Origin: Euphorbia lathyris
Lineage: Eukaryota > Streptophyta > Magnoliopsida > Malpighiales > Euphorbiaceae
Assembly (NCBI RefSeq): GCF_963576675.1
Contig: NC_088917.1
Span: forward strand, 17,326,001 to 17,390,000
Length of the DNA stretch: 64,000 nt
Direction: 5' to 3'
A model generated the notes under the pieces. It searched no databases. It had not been told where the DNA came from and was given only the letters and a program-made list of their open reading frames with translations. Positions 56,397 through 64,000 of the stretch are shown piece by piece (position 1 is the stretch's first letter; each line of letters opens with the position of its first letter). A program made the position numbers and the translations under genes.

Positions 56397-57701
56397 ATGA
56401 TCCAGGAGCATGCTACAAGCCATTTTGCTACGCACTTCACTGAAGATATAAGGGACCGCCCTCTGCTGCATACCTCATGCACTTTCCCGACCCCTTTGCA
56501 GCGTCACAGCGCTTTCCACGCGACTAAAGTTAGGGCTGCTCTCTTTGCTATGGGCCCTTTCAAAGCTCCGGGCCCCGACGGGTTTCAAACGGGCTTCTAT
56601 CAGAGGCTTTGGCCTGTTATCGGAGTACAAGTCACAAATTCTATTCTTGATGTTCTAAATACGGGGGTAATGCCCCCAAGCTGGAATGATACCTACATTA
56701 CAGTGATCCCAAAAGTGGAGAATCCGGATATGATCACACAGTTCCGTCCCATCAGCCTGTGCTTTGTTCTGTATAAAGTGGTGACGAAATGTATTGTGAA
56801 CTGGCTAAAGTCCTCTCTTCGTACTATTATTGGTCCGGCTCAGAGTAGCTTTGTGCCAGGAAGGCAAATCTCTGACAACATAATCTTATTGCAGGAAACT
56901 ATTCACTCTTTCAGAAGAAAAAAGGGACGCAAATGGATGATGGTACTGAAGTTAGATCTTGAGAAAGCCTACGATAGAGTTTCTTGGATTTCCTACGGAA
57001 TACTCTCATGGAGGTTGGTTTTGATAACTCTTTAGTTAACCTAATCATGGCTTGTGAGTGTTTTATGGAATGGGGAAGCTTTGCCTACGTTCCACCCAAC
57101 TAGGGGGCTCAGACAAGGAGACCCCCTTTTGCCCTATCTCTTTGTGCTATGCTTGGAAAGGTTGAATCACATGATCTCGGATGCTGTTAATGAGGGAACG
57201 TGGAAACCAGTTAAACTCTCTAGAGGAGGGCCTGCCTTGTCCCACCTATTCTTTGCAGATGACATCGTGCTAATGGCAGAGGCATCTGTTGAGCAAGTCA
57301 TGGTTATCCATGATATTTTGAGTAAGTTTTCTGAATGTTCGGGACAGAAAATTAGCCTCACGAAATCCCAAGTTTTCTACTCAAGCAATGTGTCTGAATC
57401 CACTAGCTTGAATATTGGCCGAGTTCTAGGAATTGCAAAGACATCGAACCTGGGAAAGTATTTAGGAATGCCAATGATACATCAGCGAATTAACAAAAAA
57501 CTCTATGGGTCAGTTGTTGATAGAGTGCAATCAAAGCTAGCAGGATGGAAATCAAAATCTCTGAATCTGGCGGGCCGGTTAACTCTTGTTAAATCAGTCA
57601 TGGCTGCTGTCCCGAGTTACACTATGCAGACAATGCTGCTTCCTAAAAGCATATGTGATCGTCTCGATAAATTCAACAGAGGGTTTCTTTGGGACATGTA
57701 A
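56397..57701 (+). pseudogene. LINE reverse transcriptase
   Basis: APGPDGFQTGFYQ near 56575, FRPISLCFVLYKVVTKCIVN near 56740, SFVPGRQISDNIILLQE near 56850, LKLDLEKAYDRVSW near 56950, then a frameshift near 56980-57050, RGLRQGDPLLPYLFVLCLE near 57105 and the catalytic LFFADDIVLMAEAS near 57250 (FADD in place of YADD is usual for plant L1). Thumb region to about 57700. Confidence 0.9.
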
Positions 57702-59220
57702 GAAGGCTTCATCTAGTGAATTGGAATATGGTTTGCAGGAAAAAAGCGAGGGAGGTCTTGGGATCAGACGAGTGAGGGATTTCAATGTGGCTATGATAGC
57801 AAGGCTTAGCCGGATAGCCCTGACCGACACGGAACCACTTTGGGTTAGAGTGGTTCGAGCGAAGTACAGTGGCAATAGGCGAGGCCTACATATGTTACAG
57901 GCACAGGCGCCAAACTCTGCGACCTGGAAGAGTATTGTCGCAGGAAAACAATTCTTCAGCAAGGAACGGCGAAGCTGGTCTACAGCGGTAGTGAGACGAG
58001 GTTCTGGAAAGACTTATGGTGTGGATCAGAGGTCCTAAAAACTAATAGTACAACAGGTATAGGGGAAGAGGAGGCGAACAATGTAGTAAGAGATTACTGG
58101 GACCCCTTGCGGGATTGCTGGGATTGGAGTAAACTCCAAGCTTGCTCTCGTCTTCAGATATTCTGAAAGTCGCTGCTCATGCCCTTAGTCCGACAAGTCA
58201 CGATCCTGATGTTTGGTACTGGCCGTCTTGTGCGTCGGGTAGTTATTCAGTCCGCACCAGATATGAAATCCTGGTGAACTCAACACAGCAAAGACAGGAT
58301 CCAATTTGGGAAAAAGTGTGGAAGTTGAACATACCAGAAAAGATTAAAATGTTTGTATGGCCTGTTCTTCATAATAGCATTCTTTGCAATGTGAATCGAG
58401 TCCGTAGAGGCTTGGCAAACTCCGAGGACTGCAAAAGCTGTCGCCAACGAGAAACCGAGCTGCGCATTCTGCGTGATTGTTATGTCGCTCGACGACTTTG
58501 GGCACTCATTATCCTGTGGAACCTTAGGACGATCTTTTTCAGTGGTAACTTATGCGAATGGTTCTCTTTGTTGTGCTTGTCTGGTCCATCAAGTTGCTTG
58601 GCCTGTCGTTTTTGCCTTTGTAATTTGGGGACTCTGGAAAGGAAGAAATGAATTAATTTTTGGAGGATGTAGCAACCTGTGGAGAGGCGTGGATCAAATC
58701 CTGCAACAATGCAAGGAATATCAGCAAGCTCAGGCTCTGCTTGCAAACTCAAGAGTGACGACTACTCGTAGAATCTGGATTTGTTGGGAGCCGCCCGGGG
58801 AGGATTGGGTAAAGGTAAATACTGACGGAACCTGCAAGGGTAATCCGGGTAGGGCCTCCGCTGGAGGACTGATTCGAGGAAGATGTGGTGAATGGCTAGG
58901 GGGATTCGGAGTTAGCATTGGATGGTGCACAGTAACATTAGCAGAATTATGAGGGTTATACTTCGGGATGAAGCAAGCGTGGGATAAGGGCTTCCGGAAA
59001 GTTGTGTTGGAAGTTGACTCGTGTGCAATTTTAAAACTCTTAACGAAAGAGATGGGACCTTCCCACCCCTATTCGTGGATTTTGGACCGCTGTAAGGAAT
59101 TACGAGAGAGAAGCTAGGTTACCACCTTTAAACACATTTATCGGGAGGGTAATCGTGCCGCTGACTGGTTGACGAACTTCGCAGGTTCTTGTCACATAGG
59201 TTTTCATGAATTTGATTAAC
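57702..59220 (+). pseudogene. LINE ORF2 C-terminal part: zf-RVT and RNase H
   Basis: KSEGGLGIRRVRDFNVAMIA near 57742. The zf-RVT domain at 58290-58500 shows WEKVWKLNIPEKIKMFVW and the Cys pair CKSC. RNase H from about 58800: VKVNTDGTCKGNPGRASAGG (Asp), LAEL (Glu), VLEVDSCAILKLL (Asp) and REGNRAADWLTNFAGS (Asp) near 59140. Frameshifts near 57960-58140 and 58480, and stops at 58950 and 59115. Final stop near 59220. Confidence 0.86.
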
Positions 59221-59382
59221 CTCCTGCAGACCTCCAGGGAATCCTCAATGAAGATTGTCAGGGTTCGATTCTTAGCAGAGTCATTCGTGATTAAGTTTTA
59301 ATTTCTGTTTTCTCTCCTCTCCCCCCCCCCTTCTCGGGCATTGTGCCTTCCATGTAAACAAAAAAAAAATGTTGTTTTTAAT

Positions 59383-60634
59383 TGGAAAATCTGCTTTTAG
59401 GATCTGGAAAAACAATGACAAACGCGCCCTTAGTGACGAAGGGTAGGCTAATTACATTCATGATACTCTAAATATTAGAAATAGAATAGAATTGTCATAA
59501 TACTTTATTTTGCAACCAAAACCTACTCACCATTTGACTTTTATTTTTCTATTGCTTGTGAAGTATGTGTCCGTGTCCTTTTAACATGAAATTATCAAAC
59601 CCATTTATCGGAGATGTGATTATGTGCATCCCAACACCACGTCTTTAGTAAAGGTCAAATACATGAATATCATAATTAAGTACGAAATTACAACTAACTC
59701 ATGTCACCAAACTTAATTCTTAATATGTCATTATTCTCTATATATTATGATTTTACACCATAATTTAAAAATTCTAGACTCCAATTCATAAATCATAAAC
59801 CCTAGAAAATATATTATAGACTTTTAATTTATAAATTCTAATCCTTAAAATATATTAAAAGTACTAATTTTACTAGTTTGACATAATCTAAAATTATGAC
59901 TTGACATAGTTGTAAATAGTTTTTAAAAAATGAATTTCTGTGTAATTTTCCCCTTTTATAAGAGGATTAGGGATGCAAGAAAAAGAGGCCTAATACTTTA
60001 GGCCTCATTCAACTTGGCCATAAAAACCGATTGACCCCGAGCTTTTGGCAAGTTATTATAAGCAAGATGAGGGAACAACCAATTTTCTTGGCCCGTGATG
60101 TATTCAACCGGAAAAGAACATGTACTTTTTGTGACTAAAAATGATTGACATGACATCCACGTGGCATCTATGACTTAAGTTTGCTAATCTCAAGCCGAAA
60201 GAAAATAAAAGTCAAACCACGAGGAGTTTATTGTTACAAAATAAAGAATTATAGCAATTATATTCCATTTGTCACAGTTAGAGAACTAAAGATAACATGT
60301 AAGCAATTGAGTCTCTCATAAATGTTTTGTGTTACTTTCAAATGTAAATATTGCCTGTACACAAAAATATTGATAAATCAAACAAAGAATCCCCATTTGA
60401 AACTTGATGAAGTTCATCTTGTATACATATCTCAGGGTTCGAACATATAATATAACGAGCATTCATATACTAGATTTCAGAAATATTTGTGCCTACAATC
60501 AAGTGTTAGTGTAAAGAACATGATTCTTAGACTTCAAAAATGCACTAAAATGATAGAAAAAGGGTACGCTATGTCGAATAAGTTCCGCACGATGGTCATC
60601 AATCAGAAACACAGCAAATATACAGATTGTTTCA
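59383..60634. other. intergenic region with one dispersed repeat
   Basis: 59676-59960 is the second copy of the repeat at 39513-39810. 59985-60060 resembles a MULE-type MITE end (AGGCCTAATACTTTAGGCC). The OCP3 3' UTR probably lies in the last 150-300 bases. No other gene seen. Confidence 0.6.
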
Positions 60635-63553
60635 TCAGGAAGAAGCAGTTTCAGGAACTGAAGGAACAGGTTCAGGAACAGAAGAAACAGTTTCAGGAAC
60701 AGACCTTTGAAATGAGGCACGCTGTTCAGGAACACCATCTTCATTGCGTTTATCTTCGAACCATTTCACCACTTTTTTGCGGGGAAGATTTGTTACTTGC
60801 ACAATACTGCTAACCATAGCATTCTGCATTGTTGATAAACGAAAAGATGGTATAAGGAACTCAACTAATACTAATACAGCATAGTTTATTCAGACAATAG
60901 CAAAACAATGCACAATCTCATATGTAAAAGCAAAAGCACGACGCTAGGGCTTGGAGCTCGGAACAGGGGTGTCAAAACCAGTTATCATGTCATAATCTAT
61001 ATATTCCAAATGATTATATATGATATAAATGACACAAAAACGATAATTGTGTCAAATAGGTCGTGTCAAGCGGGTTATCTCTGTAAATCGTGTTGTCGTG
61101 TTAGTTGTGTTGTCGTTTTAGAAATCGACAGCTCTACCCAGAACATTGGTTGTTCTATTCTATACTCGGAGCCTGTTTACAGTCAAGAACCTAATAGATC
61201 ATTGAAGTTTGGACGCTATATTGCAAGATAAACTGTAGGAAGAGATAAAACTGAAGCAATGACAAAGTATTGCTTTGGAGCAAATGATTTCAGAAACTCA
61301 AATAAGAAACTGATGATAGTCACTAATAGTCTACTGCCACGTGGACAAATGAAAAGAGCTAGGTCCAACACTTCTCGTAGGACGCTCAACCGAGTGGCCT
61401 GATATGATATCCTGCAAAACAAACGGAGTACGCTAGGCAAGCCTTCACAGGTATCAGGCTGCCATTCCAAGGTTCCCAAGAAAAATGGCAGTCCACTAGA
61501 CACCACGACCCTACCAAGTAATGATGACTGGGCTCCTATAGGGTTGCAATTTCTGACACGAAAATACGATTTGCAGAGATAACCTGATTGACACAACCCG
61601 TTTGACAAGATTGTCATTTTTGTGTCGCTTATATCACATATAATCATGTGAAATATATAGATAGTCTTAGACAAATTGTTTTGACATGCAACGCTCTTAT
61701 GTAAAGGCATTAATAGTTAGAGGTGTGGCATTCTATTTTCAACACCTCATCTCTTGATCTTCTTCTATTTTGAACCCTGAGACTAACTTAAGTATCAGAA
61801 TATAGGCGCTGGTCACCGGCCTTGTTCTACCTTACTTATATTGTAGTTCAGGACAAAAGGGACTATTTCAGAATTGGCTGAAATTCTCCAGACAAAAGGG
61901 ACTATACTTCATTTGTCTTGCTCCTTGGAACACTCTAATCATTGAGAAAGAAGGGTGTTCTATCTGGCACGTGCTCAGCGGAAACGAGACTTATTTCTCA
62001 AAGTTGATTTTTGAGTAGCAAATAGAAGGGAAAATAATATGCATATGCAACTTCTAATACTATTGGACAATATAACCAGCTCCTTAACACTAATTCAATT
62101 CACACTATTTCTACCACAAATATTGCTTTATCATTCTAAGGAAATCTTTACTTACAGTTGGCCTCTTTGTTCTTCTATAAACTCTTTCAAGAGTATCAAC
62201 ATGTACTTTCTTCAGTCTCTTCTGAGCAGACCAGCTGTGCCGCAAAACATGTACTGGCAACTCTTTCTCACTTTTAGATTTCACACCATCTACAATTGGC
62301 TTATCAACCAAATCGAGTTCAATTGGATTGGTTTGTGGAAATGATGGAATTGGTGCAGGCTCATCAGGCAAAGAAGCACTCATCATAACAAGATTAGGAG
62401 GTGGGTCACGTAGCAACTCAAGGACAATGGCCCTATCAAGGCAAAGCTCAGCAGCAAGGTTTTTTATCTGAAAAACAAGACAAATTTCATTTTTTAAGCC
62501 AGAACATCTTGCAATTGGAACTTAATTCAGTAAGAATCAACAAGGTTTTTGATCTGAAAACAAGACAAATTTCATTTTTGAAGCCAGAACATCTTGCAAT
62601 TGGAACTTAATTCAGTGAAAACCAGCTTCGATCAATTCATTTCTGAGTTCTAAACCTGGAAAGTAGCAATTAGATAACTATATAAACATGGAATAAGAGG
62701 CTCACACTGATTTTTCGCCGTCCATTTTTTAAAGCACGAGCCAGCCTTCGGAACTGCCAATTCTTAAGCTTCACTTGTCCTTCCTCTTCTTCCTCCTCCC
62801 CTTCTTCTTCTTCATCATCTTCTTTGATATCATCAGAATCTTCAGCATCATCTCCAGTTAAGTTGATCATATCTACATCTTCATCATCATCACCAACTCC
62901 TAGAACCGCCTCTAACTCGCGTTGAAGTTTTTCTAGGTCTTCCTCACTTATATCATCATCAATATCATCACTCATGGATGTACCATCATTTTTAAGGTCT
63001 TCTTCGAGCATACTAAACAATGTCTCAAAGGCATCTTCATCTATATCCCTTTCTTTCTCTCTTGAATCCTCAGGACGCGAACTTTTCTTTAGGAAATGAG
63101 GCATGGAAATTCAGAAAAGTAAAACAACATAAATTAGCAGGGAAAATACACAATTACAGAACCATAATGATTTGAAGCTGCTCAAAAACTAGAAATTCTC
63201 ACTAATTTCAAAAATTAATTTATATATAGAGCATTTCAATTCTCGAAAATTAAGAGTTGCTAAGAAATTGAGAGTGCAGTTTGTAACTAACTAAGCAGCA
63301 GAGAACTGGAACCTAACTCCGAAATTTGATTAGTTTTATTTGGAATACTTACCTTCTTTTTCTTTGAAGAAGAAGAAATTGCAGAGTTATTGTTTCGACG
63401 GCGAGCGAAAGCGATGATAGAGGAAGCAAGAGGACGGGAAGGCAAAACTAGACCCGGTGACCTGAGATTTCCGGCGAAGACTCGCTCAGCGTCACAAGAC
63501 GGCCATCTCGTTAGCGCAGCAAATGCCTTCAAAGATGACAATGGTACTGCCAT
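60635..63553 (-). CDS. OCP3: OCP3-type homeodomain protein, complete, four exons
   Basis: Exons: 63553-63353, 63086-62706, 62467-62156, 60823-60635, all GT-AG and all phase 0, giving 360 aa (Arabidopsis OCP3 is 354). N-terminus MAVPLSSLKAFAALTRW, rich in Ser/Arg with few acids, looks like a plastid transit peptide. Residues about 75-175 are highly acidic (EEEEGEEEEEEG). Then RRKIS-IKNLAAELCLDRAI, LRDPPPNLVMMSASLPDEP, and the atypical homeodomain: HVDTLERVYRRTKRPT joined across intron 3 to NAMVSSIVQVTNLPRKKVVK and WFEDKRNEDGVP (helix 3). The C-terminus has short VPETVSS/VPEPVPS repeats. OCP3 is known as a regulator of pathogen responses, reported in the nucleus and, later, in plastid RNA editing; the transit-like start supports the latter. 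Confidence 0.93.
60966..61690. repeat. MITE-like inverted repeats in OCP3 intron 3
   Basis: GTGTCAAAACCAGTTATCAT...CGGGTTATCTCTGTAAATCG at the left (60969-61090) is mirrored at the right by CGATTTGCAGAGATAACCTG (61567) to TGTTTTGACATGC (61678-61690). Arms are about 120 bp; edges and target duplication uncertain. Confidence 0.75.
62456..62615 (-). repeat. tandem duplication across the intron 2 acceptor of OCP3
   Basis: AAGGTTTTTxATCTGAAAA and CCAGAACATCTTGCAATTGG occur at 62456-62530 and again at 62542-62615. On the coding strand this duplicates the 3' splice site TTTTCAG (used copy before 62467; extra copy before 62553). Confidence 0.92.
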
Positions 63554-64000
63554 TTTCGCTATGAATCTCCAAACAGAAAAAATCTCATCCCTCGTCCAAA
63601 ATATATATCGAACACTTTTAGCTAAAAAATATTACTAGTTTGACACAATTGTTAATATTTATTACATTTATATCATATAAAAATCATATCATTGTTAATA
63701 TTTAGGTAAATATTTAAGGGAATGTCAGGAAAAGAGAAATAGGAAAAAAAAATAGGGGAAAGTTCAAATAAAACCCATGTGGTTTCACTAATTTTCAGAT
63801 AAATGATTGTGGTTTACTTTTTATCAAAACGAGGATTGAGGTTTCGCACTTTTAATAATGCTATTAAAACTATCTTTAACGACCTGAAAATGAAAATTTT
63901 CAAGAATTAAAGTTGTTCAATGTCATATTTTCTATGGAACTACATTTTCGATTTTAGAAAATCATCTTTTTTGGAACTTTCTCTCTCTAAACATTAACTT
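63554..64000. other. OCP3 upstream region and start of another repeat
   Basis: Holds the OCP3 5' UTR/promoter (minus strand), AT-rich sequence, and from about 63755 a segment GGGAAAGTTCAAATAAAACC, CATGTGGTTTCAC that resembles the outer end of MULE/foldback elements such as 38186. It is cut by the window. Confidence 0.45.

Larger units (their letters stand above)
53689..59368 (+). mobile_element. near full-length L1-type LINE, perfect 14-bp duplication
   Basis: ATGTTGTTTTTAAT lies at 53675-53688 and again at 59369-59382, after the terminal poly(A) (59359-59369). Between them are ORF1 with a zinc knuckle, then endonuclease, reverse transcriptase, a zinc-binding region and RNase H. The length (5.7 kb) fits a plant L1. 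ORFs carry stops and frameshifts. Confidence 0.95.

Noticed and set aside
60499..60744. Leu/Phe-rich open frame next to OCP3
   Set aside because: Alternative frame over the last OCP3 exon; the spliced OCP3 frame explains the region.

Overview
This is a stretch of plant nuclear genome, almost certainly from a eudicot. It is AT-rich, its genes contain GT-AG introns, and most of it is transposable elements of plant-specific types (Athila-type gypsy, Ty1/copia, MULE, hAT, PIF/Harbinger, CACTA, L1-type LINE). Three host genes are recognisable, all on the minus strand: a complete HY5-type bZIP gene (41556-44826, four exons, 168 aa), a small intronless gene related to the MAPK-substrate family of At1g80180 (50248-50535), and a complete OCP3-type homeodomain gene (60635-63553, four exons, 360 aa). 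I saw no tRNA, rRNA or CRISPR.

Layout. 1-5189: 5' part of a minus-strand Ty1/copia element with a 1.8-kb LTR. 5190-7478: decayed PIF/Harbinger transposon carrying a CACTA-like insertion. 7880-9226 and 18622-19027: the two halves of one hAT-like transposon (TTF/DUF4371 type), split by a complete 9.4-kb Athila-type element (9227-18621) with a perfect 5-bp target duplication. That Athila element has no reverse transcriptase or integrase, and it carries over 40 copies of an 11-bp motif ACGC-NNN-GCGT arranged in pairs 21 bp apart. 19028-28743, resuming at 37899-38010: a large palindrome built of alternating, inverted fragments of one protein-kinase gene, interrupted by a solo LTR, a hAT-type element and a 9.2-kb copia element. 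The copia element (28744-37898) itself contains a solo LTR, a MULE and a hAT MITE, each with target duplications. 38011-41555: AT-rich, with a foldback element, a MITE and duplicated segments. 41556-44826: HY5, whose third intron is 2.4 kb and filled with MITE-like inverted repeats. 46442-48673: a MULE-type MITE and a Pack-MULE carrying a BAHD acyltransferase fragment, each with a perfect 9-bp duplication. 50046-52991: the small gene, a retro-tail insertion just beyond its stop codon, and two head-to-head Tourist-like MITEs. 53689-59368: an L1-type LINE with a perfect 14-bp duplication and broken ORFs. 60635-63553: OCP3.

The genes do not form a pathway. HY5 acts in light signalling and OCP3 in defence and plastid RNA editing. 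The strongest candidates for something undescribed are the periodic paired-motif array of the pol-less Athila derivative and the hierarchical kinase palindrome, which could be a source of small RNA. Coordinates of repeat edges without target duplications are approximate, and percentages are counts by eye.
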